A DNA stretch of 64,000 nt, taken from positions 40,791-104,790 of the forward strand of contig JAWQFJ010000575.1 of assembly GCA_034096865.1 (NCBI GenBank), given 5' to 3'. The translations under genes and the position numbers were made by a program. The DNA comes from Theodoxus fluviatilis (Eukaryota > Mollusca > Gastropoda > Cycloneritida > Neritidae). This document shows positions 49,870-61,903 of this stretch, in pieces. Below the pieces are notes generated by a model. The model searched no databases, had not been told where the DNA came from, and worked only from the letters and a program-made list of their open reading frames with translations. Position 1 is the first letter of the stretch. Every line of letters begins with the position of its first letter.

Positions 49870-52800
49870 CCAACAAGCAGCCTGTTCGTGAAAGTCTAAG
49901 GAAGGATACAAGTGAAAAATATGGTGAAGCTAGCTTCTGTAAAGAATTTCTCAAGAATAGCTGTATCTCTTTGAGTAAGACATTGAGTTTGGAGCAACCC
50001 TTTAACAGTCTGCCCATGTGAGGTTAAGAAATGATAAATTCAATCCAGTGGTTGAGCTTGAATTTTGAGTAAATTTCTCTCAGTATTTCTTTAACACCAG
50101 GCCATAAGTCTAGAGTATGTCATCAAAAACATTCCTCTGTAGAGCTGAGAATTTATGACTATGACCAAGGAGTTCAGCATGATTTGGACGAAAATGCCTC
50201 GTGAGGAGTTCCATTTCAGTGACATCGGAACATGAGTCAAGAGTAGTTCCTGTGTAGCCTGTCCCAGTGACAATGAGAAATGGTAGAGCTTGGTGGTTGA
50301 CGTCGAGTAGGGGGCACTGAACCTCGGCTTGAGCTGGTTTTTGTACCGTGACCTGGTAACTGATGTTTAGAGTTACTTCCCTTTGGTCTGTCATGGAGGA
50401 ACTGCAGAGAGATAGAGCTAGTAGCAAAGGTCAGGTTAGATTTTGGACTTGAAATCCACCTGACAGGACACCACACCAGGATGCTGGCCTCCACATAATC
50501 AGGAATGCAATGTGGAGTTATGGAGGGGAAGCAATGGTCACCTACATTTTGGGAATTGTGGATCGGAAATAGCTCCAATAAATCACATCACTATCAACTT
50601 CAAATTAATGTCCATTGTGGGAAAAGACGTTGGGCATATTCATGTCATACCTCCCAGCCACTGTGATTTTCTCTGTCATAATGAGACAGGACTTCTGTGG
50701 TTTACTCAGATCAGGAGTTTACTTATATCTGCTTACCTTTTAGTACTCACCAGATCTCACAGATAAAGGTTTCGCTCGGATTATCTGTGCCAGTCAGGAG
50801 TAAAAAAATTAGCAGTGTTTTGGAATTGTTTGACGAGTCTCTCCAGTGAGGTTAGGGCTAATTGATGCCCTTTCCGTGAGAGACTGCCCACTTTTTCTGT
50901 GATTATCTAAAGGCAGCATAAACTGGTACCAATGCTATCGGGTGCATTCATTCTGGGGGCGGGGGTGTGGGGGATATTTGTGCAGCTGTGCTCCATTGCA
51001 TGGTATTTACTATTACCAGACGAAGAAAGAAGGAAACGTCATGCTAGAAATCCTGTGTATCCATAGCATTGAATCTCCTGCAGCATTAGTCATGCAGATA
51101 ATGTGGTTGGTCAGATTCAAAATAGAGGTATTGGTTTATATACCAAGCCAACACCATATCTGCGGCTCTAACTGCTTCACACCTTGACTACTCATATTTA
51201 TCTCAGATGGAGACAGAGACTGAATAGTCAGTCAGTTTTCTCACTAGAAAGACTTCAATGAAATCCAAGTCTTGCAGAGTTGTGATAGCTCAGTTTCATG
51301 TTTTGCAGTATAGCAAGCATATTTTACTTGTTTCTGAATGGATGATGAATGGACATGCTTGAATGACAGTTAACTGTGTGTGAATATGCTGACAATGTTG
51401 TAAGATCAAAGTTACATTTTGTATGGAAGTCTATAAATATTTGCTACATTTATGAATGTCTTGAGAGGAATGATAGTTCAGGAACTTTGTTGTAGGTAAA
51501 TGAGTAGGAATGTTCGAGTCTCCTTGTGTTTTTGTATGAATGGTGCAGATGGGATATTCAGAATTCACAGAAATCAAGAAATGACATATACTTCAAAGTA
51601 TAATTTACCCTTGCATGTAACCAATTTTGTAGTGTTAGCTGCCTCACATGGTTTCATGATTAAGAGATAAATAAGTTTTCATTTACATTTGTGATTTTGT
51701 AACAGTGCTCGAGTATGAAGGGGTGGTCCATTTTGATCATTAGCAGTGTGAGCAATTGTTGTACATGCAAGTTTTTCACAACTTTTCCTTAGATCTGAGC
51801 ATATTAAGATGAGAATTGCAAGTCCGTCCAAGTGTGAATGCATGTTATTTGAGAATAAAGTTCTGAAATATTTATTATAAATGATGTAAGAATAATTCAT
51901 GTAAAATTAAATTTACTCTTGAAATTACTTTGTGTTGTTCTCTAAACACCTTTGTCCAATTCAGACCTAATTTCACTTCCCTTTAAATAAACATCCTAGC
52001 TGGTTGGTGGCAGCTCAATGAAAGGGACAGTGAACTGAACAGCTCGGTAAGTGAGCACATTATATGAATCAGATACAACAGAGAGGTAATTTTATTCCAT
52101 CCCTCCAAATCGGCAAAGCTGAAAATCTTCTTTTCCAGCCACAAGCACTACAAGGAAACTGGTTTTAAGTTTCATCCCACCCCAATGATTGGCGACATCT
52201 ACTTTTTCTTGCTTTCCTTGAAGCTGAAATCAACCTTTACTTTCCATTTTAATTTCTGATTCATTAAGTAGTCCACAAAATACTGTACTAATGCATAATA
52301 CACTTGAAACAAAAGCATCTTTTTCTCTGTCATACTACAAATCAGTCACAATTGTAATGAACTAAAGATAATGAATGGGTCGCTGAATCAAACTCTTGTA
52401 AGTATCTGAAAAAAGTTTCCAAGGGCTGAAATGATCAACTACATTTTGCACGTCACACCGTCCTATGCACAGTTGAAGAAAGAAAAACCATGTCACTCTG
52501 TTGAGCTGTTCCGTACTTCAATGTTGGGACTGACCATCCAAGTCAAACCCTAAGAATTTGCATCGTGTCATGTCAAGAAAGAGATCTGCCTACATGCTTG
52601 ACTTCAAGCTATAAGTTCTTCACAAGGTTGATAATGGTGACGTGTCAAAAACACATTGACAACATGTATGGATGTTATGGCCAATTTGTAGTTGTCTACC
52701 ATACTGAAAGATCAAGAATAACCAAGTCATCAATAACATTGTTTCTGGTCTCTCAAAAGAAGATGAGAATTGCCTATGTAGAGGATGTGGAAGAAAGTTT

Positions 52801-52920
52801 GCTGCAGTGGTTTAAGAATTACCGGACCCATACTTGTGGAAAGGAAGATCAATTTCTACTGAACTTATGACAGCAGATGCAGGAATCAAATATTTTGCCT
52901 GGACTGGTTCTTTATATCAG
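49870..52920 (+). other. TMEM17 3' UTR and downstream DNA
   Basis: No gene is recognised. AATAAA hexamers at 51854-51859 and 51986-51991 are candidate polyadenylation signals. The first lies about 2 kb past the stop, so the 3' UTR would be long. ORFs here are short and have no family features. Confidence 0.5.
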
Positions 52921-53117
52921 TAGCCTTGTTCATGAGGCACAGCAATGTGCAGCGCTGCACAGTGCTTGCGCCATGAAACGGCTTGTTCAGGACGCGCAGC
53001 GCTGCAAAGCGCCGAATCACATGCAGCGCTACGCATCCTGAACAAGCCGTTTCACAACGCAAGCGCTGTGCAGCGCTGAGCAGCGCTGCACATTACTGCG
53101 CCTCGTGAACAAGGCTA
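52921..53117 (+). mobile_element. Foldback/MITE-like inverted repeat with CAGCGCTG motifs
   Basis: About 197 bp begins TAGCCTTGTTCA and ends TGAACAAGGCTA, with long imperfect arms of about 75-85 bp: TGAAACGGCTTGTTCAGGA on the left matches TCCTGAACAAGCCGTTTCA on the right. It is rich in AGCGCT palindromes. The flanking TA could be a target duplication as in Tc1/mariner-type MITEs. A structured RNA hairpin is the alternative. Confidence 0.8.
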
Positions 53118-53389
53118 GTGTTCTGCTGTATACTCTTCAACCAGGAAGCTTATGAAAATTCATATAAAGACAAACAGTTCATGAATTATAAGAAACAACT
53201 TTAATTCATAACAAAATACACTCCAATTTTACTCACAACAACCGGCTGTACAACTTGCATAATCAAATGCAACTCTCTGATTTCATACATTAAAAATGAA
53301 ATTCTGTCTTGAAATTTACCTGTCCTGGCAAACCACTGCCTACTGATTTAAGGGACAATTATTTGCAGTCTAAAGTTTCAAGAAGGCAG

Positions 53390-53800
53390 CAAACTTCAGA
53401 GATGCAGGTCAGAGGAAACTAAAAAGGTCAGAGGTGAAGGTCAGGCCCTAGGGAGAGTGCAAAAGTCAGAGGTGAAGGCCAAGTAGTGAGAAGAGATAAC
53501 AGAGGTCAGAAGTGAAGGTCAGGGCATGGAGAGAGATTGCATGAGCCAGAGGTGAAGGCCAAGAGAAAAGATGAGATCATAAAACTCAGAAGTGATGGTC
53601 AAGACAAAAAGGGAGGGTGTAAAAGATAAGAGGTGAAGGTCATGTGGGAGAGAAGAGACCAAAAAAAGTCAGGAGTGAAAGTAAAGTCCTCAAGTCACAG
53701 GTGAAGGTCAGGTCAAGTGCTGAGCAGAGATCACAGATGTCAGAGATGAAAGTCACATCATAAGCAGATTGAAAGAGCCAACACTGAAAGTCAAAATGTC
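53390..53800 (+). repeat. Degenerate tandem repeat of about 60 bp around GTCAGAGGTGAAGGTCA
   Basis: The motif GTCAGAGGTGAAGGTCA and variants (AGAAGTGAAGGTCA, AGAGGTGAAGGCCA) recur roughly every 55-65 bp, with diverged purine-rich sequence between. Weaker units continue to about 54110. It has the look of an old satellite. Confidence 0.75.
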
Positions 53801-54289
53801 TCCATACTTCGGGAGACGATCAAGTATGCAAACAGGAGGCATCAACAGTGTCCGTCAACTTATCAAAGTTACAGAGAGAGCTTTGTGAAAACTGAACAGT
53901 GTGAAGATGCTTCAAAGGAGGAAGGGGTCAGGGGTGAAGACCGTTGTGCCTGCTCCTATCAGAGTTTATGGCAATGTGAAAGGATGGAAAGCTTAAAGTT
54001 GACCAAGGTTTTGAGGTCATGCATGGACACAAAGAGCTTGAAGAGGTCAAAGTGGAAGATCACATTGACCAGGGACAGTTCCTATCAGAGATAACAGATT
54101 CACAGGGTGAAAAATGTTCTAAATGAAATTTAAGTAATCAGCAGTACAGCAGTATTTCCACTCAAATCTGGCTTCATTCATCATCCATTCTTGTCAACTT
54201 CAGACTAGGATGATGCAGGGTCAGTGAACAGCCATTCAGGTAATCATGGGAATATTTGTATTATATGCAGAAAGGTAAATGTGGATGGA

Positions 54290-55085
54290 TGGATGAAGGG
54301 ATGAAAACAGGGAGGGATGTGGAGAGGGAGGGACGTGGAGAGGGGGGGATGTGGAGAGGGGGGATGTGGAGAGGGAGGGATGTGGAGAGGGAGGGATGTG
54401 GAGAGGGGGGGATGTGGAGAGGGAGGGATGTGGAGAGGGAGGGATGTGGAGAGGGGGGGATGTGGAGAGGGAGGGATGTGGAGAGGGGGGGATGTGGAGA
54501 GGGAGGGATGTGGAGAGGGGGGGATGTGGAGAGGGAGGGATGTGGAGAGGGAGGGATGTGGAGAGGGGGGGATGTGGAGAGGGAGGGATGTGGAGAGGGA
54601 GGGATGTGGAGAGGGAGGGATGTGGAGAGGGGGGGATGTGGAGAGGGGGGGATGTGGAGAGGGAGGGATGTGGAGAGGGAGGGATGTGGAGAGGGGGGGA
54701 TGTGGAGAGGGAGGGATGTGGAGAGGGGGGGATGTGGAGAGGGAGGGATGTGGAGAGGGGGGGATGTGGAGAGGGGGGGATGTGGAGAGGGAGGGATGTG
54801 GAGAGGGGGGGATGTGGAGAGGGGGGGATGTGGAGAGGGAGGGATGTGGAGAGGGGGGGATGTGGAGAGGGAGGGATGTGGAGAGGGGGGGATGTGGAGA
54901 GGGGGGGATGTGGAGAGGGGGGGATGTGGAGAGGGAGGGATGTGGAGAGGGGGGGACGTGGAGAGGGAGGGATGTGGAGAGGGAGGGATGTGGAGAGGGG
55001 GGGATGTGGAGAGTGAGGGATGTGGAGAGGGGGGGATGTGGAGAGGGAGGGATGTGGAGAGGGGGGGATGTGGAGAGTGAGGGAT
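54290..55085 (+). repeat. 16-bp G-rich minisatellite (GGGATGTGGAGAGGGA), about 49 copies
   Basis: The array is almost perfect. Units differ chiefly at one position (GGGAGG or GGGGGG). It is open in several frames on both strands, giving spurious 220-290 residue ORFs. A more diverged form (GAAGGGATGGAGAGATG) continues at about 55250-55460. Confidence 0.97.
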
Positions 55086-55467
55086 GGGGATGCATGAAAG
55101 GAAAAAAGAGACTAATTTAGCCATGAAATAAGATACGGAAAAAATATGATGGTAGAAGGTTGGATGATGACCATCATGCTAAAAGACAGATGAAGGCAAG
55201 TTGGAGATAATTTTACATAAATAGTGGGATGTAAATGTGTTAGTAAAGGGACACAGATGTTTGTGGAAGAATGAAGGGATGGAGAGATGTGGGGATGAAC
55301 AAAGGGACATATAGATGGGTGATAACTTTTTTTCAGGTAGAAAAGTGTAGGCAAAATACAGGGATGGAAATATGTGTGGATGAATGAAGGGATAGAGAGA
55401 TGCATACTTGAATAGAGGGATGGAAAGAAGTGAATGGATGGAGAGATGGGAGACAAATAAGGTTCTG

Positions 55468-55599
55468 TCACTCCTGGTTGAGGTGCAGAGACCACTGTGT
55501 GGCTCCAAGCAGCAGAGGAGTCACATAGGGCTTCAGTCCTGCCGCCGTCTCCACCATCTTCAGCAGTCTCTGTGCCACATTCTGCCGCTCTTCCTCCGT
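55468..55599 (-). CDS. Terminal exon of an unidentified minus-strand gene (43 codons plus stop)
   Basis: After a good acceptor (GCTTTCTGCAG), the minus strand reads TEEERQNVAQRLLKMVETAA then GLKPYVTPLLLGATQWSLHL and NQE, followed by TGA at 55470-55468. Amphipathic Leu-rich helices and GC-rich codon use resemble a real exon, unlike the surrounding repeat. It enters in phase 0, while the exon candidate at 61096-61255 leaves in phase 2. If they belong to one gene, at least one exon between them is unseen. The function is unknown. Confidence 0.55.
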   Translation of the reverse strand, partial: TEEERQNVAQRLLKMVETAAGLKPYVTPLLLGATQWSLHLNQE

Positions 55600-56327
55600 C
55601 TGCAGAAAGCAGATCATACACTATCTTCCCCTGTCAGCACTGCACTTTTCCATACAATGGATGATCAACATTTTCAATCACTCACAAAGAATTTCACTCA
55701 CTCAAGGTAGCTCTCCACTCCACTTCAACTCATTGAGGTAGCTTGGAATAAATCGTTATCATCATCCAAATGGTGATCCACATAAGTTTAAAACAACCTA
55801 AGCCATTCATTCCTGCTGCTTTGTGAAGTATCATTCATAACTAGCACTGTTGCATGGTCAGTTGAGTATTCTGGGCGTCACTGCCCTTGTGGCAAAGCCA
55901 CACAGTTAGAGATCATAATAAAACGATTGACTACCAGTACTAACCTCATCACTCAGTAAACTGATAACTCATTTGATTGGATCTTTCGACTGCTCTCCGG
56001 CAGCCATCTTCTGCTGGCATACAACTACTTTCAATAATATTCCCATCACTGGAGACTACTCACAGAGACTTCTCCATAGACTGTGGAGAGGTGGTGCCTA
56101 TCCACCAGTTGCAGCAATGGTTCTTGTTCCACTGTGACTTTTTCTGGCCATTTGTCTGGCAACAACAACAACAACAATGACAGCAGCAAAATGCAGGCAG
56201 CATTCAGTGCTGGGCTGACATGAGCAACATGATTACAAGACCTGGTTAGGTTCATAAGGAAAGTAATGGTATTCAAGCAAGAAAGTCTCATCACTTTCAA
56301 ACTTATTCTCTTTACTGATGTTCAATT

Positions 56328-56330
<3 letters not shown>

Positions 56331-56380
<50 letters not shown>

Positions 56381-56477
56381 CAAACTTTATTTTACAAGGG
56401 TAGTGAATTAGGCAGTAAAGCCTTTCTTACATTCAGCCCTTGAGGCAAAATATTCAAGTGTGGTGAGAGAGAGAGAG
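56331..56477 (-). mobile_element. Short LINE-like 3' end inserted in a (TC)n tract
   Basis: Read on the minus strand, (TC)n is followed by about 90 bp ending ACAAAATAAAGTTTGTTCGTTC-like sequence (plus-strand positions 56375-56464) and then (TC)n again. It resembles the last part of a LINE 3' UTR (GAATGTAAGAAAGGC). It is a different sequence from the family at 20576-22206 but has the same TC polarity. The left repeat abuts an assembly gap. Confidence 0.5.
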
Positions 56478-56500
56478 NNNNNNNNNNNNNNNNNNNNNNN
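56478..56500. other. Assembly gap (23 N)
   Basis: Twenty-three undetermined bases lie between a (GA)n run and a poly-C-rich array. The true length is unknown. Confidence 1.
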
Positions 56501-56781
56501 CCCCCCCCCCCCGCTTGTTAAAGTTTGGAAAGTTTCCCCCCCCCTTGCTAAAGAAAGATTGGAAAGCCCCCCCCCCCCCACCCTCCGCTTGCTAAAAAAA
56601 GTTTGGAAACCCCCCCCCCCCGCTAGCTAAAACTAGTTTGGAAACCCCCCCCCCCCACCCCCCCGCTTGTTAAAATAAGATTGGAAACCCGCCCCTCCCC
56701 CCCCCCCCCGCTTGCTAAAAAAGCCCCCCCCCCCCCCCCCCCGCTTGCTAAAGAAAGATTGGCACCCCCCCCCCCCCCCCG
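56501..56781 (+). repeat. Poly-C minisatellite (C-run plus GCTTGCTAAAGAAAGATTGG)
   Basis: About eight units of 30-40 bp each consist of 9-18 cytosines followed by CGCTTGCTAAA, AAA and a GTTTGGAAA or GATTGGAAA variant. C-run lengths vary. The assembly broke immediately before it. Confidence 0.93.
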
Positions 56782-56960
56782 CAGATTCCTGACCAGGCAG
56801 CAATGGACCTCTACTCTGACCCATTCGTTTCTCAGCAAAGAAATTCGTCTGCTGTTCTATTCGACATAACAGATACACTTTCTTGTGTTGCGCGCGCACC
56901 CTCATTTACCCACCAATTAGTCCAAAGCCAAGTTGGTGGAGGACGCTCTATGATTGACTA

Positions 56961-57311
56961 ATGTTATGAAGTTTGGAAGAGTTATCCTCCATAATTCAGG
57001 GTCAAGGTCACTTCAAAATATGTATACAATCCAACTTTAAAGAGCTCCTGTGACCTTGACCTTGAAGCAAAGTCAAGTCACTATGTATGTTTTTTGACGC
57101 CTTGTCATACTACACCATCATGCCAAATTGGGTGTTGATAGACTTAATAGTCTCCGAGAAAAATTCAACGTTAAAGTTTTTTACGGATTACAGGACGCCG
57201 GACGCCCGGACGCCAGGTCTGCCCGGACGCCTGGACGGACGCCCGGACGCCTGGACGGACGACACGGGTGAGTACATAGACTCACTTTTGCTTTTAATTT
57301 GAGTAAAAAAA
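56961..57311 (-). mobile_element. GACTCAC repeat family, copy 4 (truncated, reverse orientation)
   Basis: Matches the first about 350 bp of the family in reverse: the AGGTCA half-site region, ACATACATAGTGACTTG reversed, the GTCC block (here CGGACGCCTGGACGGACG), and GAGTACATAGACTCACTTTTGC, ending in an A run. The other end of the element is missing. Confidence 0.8.
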
Positions 57312-57731
57312 ATATCAAATCCATTCCGATCACCAACAAAATGGAAGCAGACTTTTTATCCGGTGTTGTCGACGTAAATTTGAAATCAGGCATCCAGAAT
57401 GATACGTTTTAACATTGTCAACTGGATACAGATTAACATATATTTTGTGTCTGCTTGCATCACCACCATACGTACACCAGCCCAAACAAGAATATATATA
57501 CCTCGATCACAGACATACACACATGCACCAATGTGTGCACACGCTAAATACTCTTTCTTATTTCCACCTCTCTCCCCCTTCTTAGTAGATGCTGCTACAC
57601 CAACTGCTTGGTGCCGGTAGGCGAAGTCTCTAGTGAACTAGATTGGGTGGGTCGGATGTCTAGGAAGAGATACTGTAGTAACTATATTATAATGTCTCTG
57701 GTCCAAGCAAGCAGTCAGGCGCGGAAATGAG

Positions 57732-57733
<2 letters not shown>

Positions 57734-57820
<87 letters not shown>
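57734..57820 (+). repeat. (AG)n microsatellite, flank of LINE copy 2
   Basis: A dinucleotide AG run (TC on the minus strand) ends at the (GATT)n tail of the LINE fragment at 57821-58154. Confidence 0.95.
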
Positions 57821-58350
<530 letters not shown>

Positions 58351-58844
58351 GGGGGGGGGGGGGGGGGGCACGCACGCACGTACGTACGTACACAGGCAAG
58401 CAGCCAGGCAGGTGGGCGGGCCGGCAAGCAGGCAGACAGTCTCTTTCTCACACGCGCGCGCACGCGCGCACGCGCACACACAAACATAAACGCAAACATA
58501 CAAACGCACACACATGCGCCCTCGCGTGCGCGCGCACATCCAACACACAGAGACACCAACTGCGCGCCAAGATGTCCAATCCCTAGCAGCCTCAGACACT
58601 TCCAGCAGCGGAAGGACACTCCCAATCACATGACCTGGCAGAGGGCAGAGGGCAGAGGGCAGAGGGCGAAGGGAAAAACGAGCGGTGAGAGGCCAGGCCA
58701 GCAGGTCCTCCGTGGCCATCTATCACTCCCACTGTGGGGGAGGAGTTATCGTCACATGAAATCAAACGGAAATCTCAAGAGGAAAAAACAGACACGGCGA
58801 GAAGAGCCAGGTTTTCAGTCCAGTCGCCAGATCGCACAGAGAAA

Positions 58845-58973
58845 AGGCAGGCAGGCAGGCAGGCAGACAGGCAGGCAGGCAAACAGGCAGGCAGACAGGC
58901 AGGCAGGCAGGCAGGCAGGGAGACAGGCAGGCACGGAGACAGACAGGCAGGCAGACAGGCAGACAGGCAGGCA

Positions 58974-59006
<33 letters not shown>

Positions 59007-59117
59007 ACAGGCAGGCAGGGAGACAGGCAGACAGGCAGGCAGGCAGGGAGACAGGCAGGCAGGGAGACAGGCAGGGAGACAGGCAGGGAGACAGGCAGGG
59101 AGACAGGCAGGCAGGGA

Positions 59118-59152
<35 letters not shown>

Positions 59153-59300
59153 AGACAGGCAAGCAGACAGGCAGGGAGACAGGCAGGCAGGCAGGCAGAC
59201 AGGCAGGCAGGCAGACAAGCAGACAGGCAGGGAGACAAGCAGACAGGCAGGGAGACAAGCAGACAGGCAGGGAGACAGGCAGGCAGGCAGACAGGCAGGG
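58845..59300 (+). repeat. (GGCA)n/(GACA)n tetranucleotide array
   Basis: About 455 bp of CAGG/CAGA tetranucleotides with GGGAGACA variants. It is open in multiple frames (poly-GRQA on one strand, CLPACLP on the other), which explains the long spurious ORFs here. Confidence 0.96.
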
Positions 59301-59439
59301 AACCAGAGCTACCACATCAATACGAGGCCATGACATCAGGAGAGGCGAGACGGCAAAGGAAGAGAGGGTTGACGGTTTGCAGATTTTCCACAGGGAAGAT
59401 CACGTTTCCATCCTCTCCATCCTTGACGCCATTTTTTGA

Positions 59440-60033
59440 TTCCAATTATCCTCACATCTCATCACACCCTTCCCCTGGTTCTCTCCAATTACCCAGACTT
59501 TCCCACCAACCTACGCCCACACCCTACCTCTGAAACCACCCCCCCCCCCTCCCTCCTAACTGTAACCACTCAATCCCAAAGCTTCTTTGCTACCTGTGTC
59601 ATGCACGGCTTTCAACATGTACATGTAGAATCTTTCCAGTGGAATCGTGGAGAAAAGGCGATCTGGTTATTAATCCTTCAAACACAATTAATTTCACGTT
59701 TGACCTTTTGAAACGTATGTGTCTATGATCCTCTCAAGGTCAATGGTCCGCTTATTTCTATCTGTAAAAATCCTGTGTTGACTTGACACTTACTACATTT
59801 CTCCCAGTTGTTGAAAGCGTCACATGTGAAAGATATTTCCGTCTAATGTCGTCATACACTGGACAATAACCCTAAAAGTAATTTCGCATGCATATGCTTC
59901 TCTACAAGCAGGTCACAGTTATGAGCGTTAAGCATACACATTTTCAAGCTTATAGAACATTGGGAAAGTTCTTCTATTAAAACCAGGATAAACGATCCAT
60001 TTTCAAAGAAAATCGGGCTTTCAAATGGACGAA
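59440..60033 (+). other. No recognised feature
   Basis: Mixed sequence with a short C run near 59540. I see no gene, repeat family or RNA. Confidence 0.5.
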
Positions 60034-60190
60034 TGGAGTTTTACTGCCGAACGGCCTCTGTAGGCGATGTAAGAGCAATGATGAAGAAAAACCACGAGGG
60101 CAGGATATGGTAAAAGCGAGTTGTCACAAAATTCCTATTTATTCGACTCGGGAGATGCAATGGGTCCATTCTTACCCCCAGCTCTCAAAG
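60034..60190 (+). repeat. Dispersed repeat, copy B (GGAGTTTTACTGCC...GGGTCCATTC)
   Basis: GGAGTTTTACTGCCGAACGG, CCTCTGTAGGCGATGTAAG and CAATGGGTCCATTCTTACCC align with GGAGTTTTACGGCCTATCAG, CCTCTGTAGGCTATGTGAG and CGGTGGGTCTATTC at 61903-62075. The similar length and ends suggest a SINE-like or other short interspersed family. Confidence 0.65.
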
Positions 60191-61095
60191 AGTTTTAAAT
60201 GAAGATGAATTGCTTCCTTTGTGGACTGCAGAACATATCTGTCAGCCCTGATGTTTGCGAAGTGAGCTATTACGTGCAAAGAAATGCCTCATAGTTTCCA
60301 CAAAATGCAGCGAAGAACGGTGATACAGTACTAAACAAGCGAACAACCTCTGCAACTGCAGTCTTCATAGCTGTGACTCCACGAATCCTTGTCTATGGGC
60401 AGACCTTCCAAACGATGCTATTCAGGCTTTAGTATGCAATCTGACTGAAGCAATCAAAGCACTTTTCCAGCAGGCGTGCGTTCGCCCATATTCCTGGAAC
60501 ACAAATTTTGCCCCATCTATGATGGCTGCTGCCGAACTGTTCTTCAGTTCGCAGTGTTCAATTCGTGTTCTTCCTGAGCTTGTCTGTGCGGACACAAGGA
60601 CACACTGCAGAAGTCTAGCTAGACTGGTCAGCACTGGATCAGATCATCTCTCATCCTTTCATCGGCTTCTTCTGATTGGCACAAGACGCTGCTTTTCTTT
60701 GCGCGTAAAATGTAGAAAACGCCAATTAAAAGTTTGTGTCACCCCCCCACCCCACCCCTATACCTTTTCAGCCATCACAACGAGAAAAAGGATGACGGTT
60801 AGAATTATATTTCAATCTGTATATAAAATTAGACATACATTACACTATTTTCAAAAGTAGTCTTATCAATGAACCCTTAAATAAGAGTTTTTGGTTGCAA
60901 ATCTTGGTAGATCTGCCCCGCTAAGTTTGTCAGAAGCAAAGTCTCTTGAGGCCGTTTTGTCTTTATGTACTACTTCGGATAAAAAAGAACGATGGGGAAA
61001 AAAACTTAGCTACGAACACGATATTTCTCCGCTGTGTCAGACGTTTCTGTGAGACCCATTACTACTCCACGGTATTGCTTTGCAAAGTTGAATAC

Positions 61096-61255
61096 CACTT
61101 GTGGCCGCAGCCCCTCGATGCCCCCATCATAAGCTGGAGCCCTGGCAAACCGGCTTTCAAGGCCTGCCCCAGCAGCTCAGCCAGGGGCAGCCCCACGCAG
61201 CCAGAGGCCAGTAGAGACCGAAGGAAAAGCATCAGGTCATCATGACAGGGCTGAT
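61096..61255 (-). CDS. Exon candidate, unidentified minus-strand gene
   Basis: Minus strand: acceptor GTCTGTGCTCTAG, then DQPCHDDLMLFLRSLLASGC and VGLPLAELLGQALKAGLPGL in GC-rich codons unlike the flanks. Phase fits the exon at 62415-62530 (it supplies G, this one AT for Asp). Donor is unclear: GTATTC gives 61096, GTGGTA gives 61099, both weak. Leu-rich helical protein; no family recognised. It could also be a separate gene or a chance frame. Confidence 0.45.
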
Positions 61256-61765
61256 CTAGAGCACAGACCAAGCGTAGCAATCGACAGGTCGTCAAACACG
61301 CAATAGTGTAATGAGAAAAACAGACAAGGGGACCTACAGCACGCGGATTGGCTGCTCGCGATAGAAATAAAAACAACGACAAACGGATGTATATCAACTC
61401 AAGGGAAAGGCTTCAGACAAAGCAATAAGCATCTAAGCAGACAACTGTGATGGTGAAAGGGTTACTTACACTGTTAACAAGACAAGCAGAGGATAGAAAA
61501 AGAAGACAAGGTCGAGGATTGTAATCAGGGAGGACATGCACGGGGGAGACGAAGAAGAAGAGAAAGAGGAGCATAAGCAGGAGGAGCAGGAGGAGAAGGA
61601 GATGAAGGAGCAGAATCAGCCGCAGCAGGAGCAGCTGGAGGAGCAAATGCAGAAGCAGCAAAAGCAGAAGTAGAAAGAGCAGGAGCTGAAGCAGGGCAAC
61701 GAAGAGGAATAGGAGCAACAGCAGAAGCAGCAACAGCAGAAGCAGGAGCCAAAAGAAGAGCAGGA

Positions 61766-61903
61766 TGGTTAGATGGATGGATGGATGGATGGATGGATGG
61801 ATGGATGGATGGATGGATGGATGGATGGATGGATGGATGGATGGATGGACGGACGGAAGGACGGACGGACGGACTGACGGACGGACGGACGGACGGACGG
61901 ATG
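61766..61903 (+). repeat. (GGAT)n/(GGAC)n tetranucleotide array
   Basis: About 90 bp of GGAT repeats and then about 45 bp of GGAC repeats, running directly into the dispersed repeat at 61903-62075. Upstream (61545-61760) is a purine-rich AGCAGGAG stretch. Confidence 0.95.

Noticed and set aside
54244..55124. Five overlapping ORFs of 220-290 codons on both strands
   Set aside because: All are frames of the 16-bp minisatellite; open frames on both strands at once mark low complexity, not genes.
58560..58650. Possible minus-strand exon reading GHVIGSVLPLLEVSEAARDW
   Set aside because: An acceptor-like CTGCCAG precedes it and the peptide is plausible, but there is no convincing donor, the sequence is embedded in repeats, and phase to neighbours cannot be tested.
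58630..59439. Gln/Arg/Gly-rich and Cys/Leu/Pro-rich ORFs
   Set aside because: These are translations of the GGCA/GACA tetranucleotide array in several frames and both strands.
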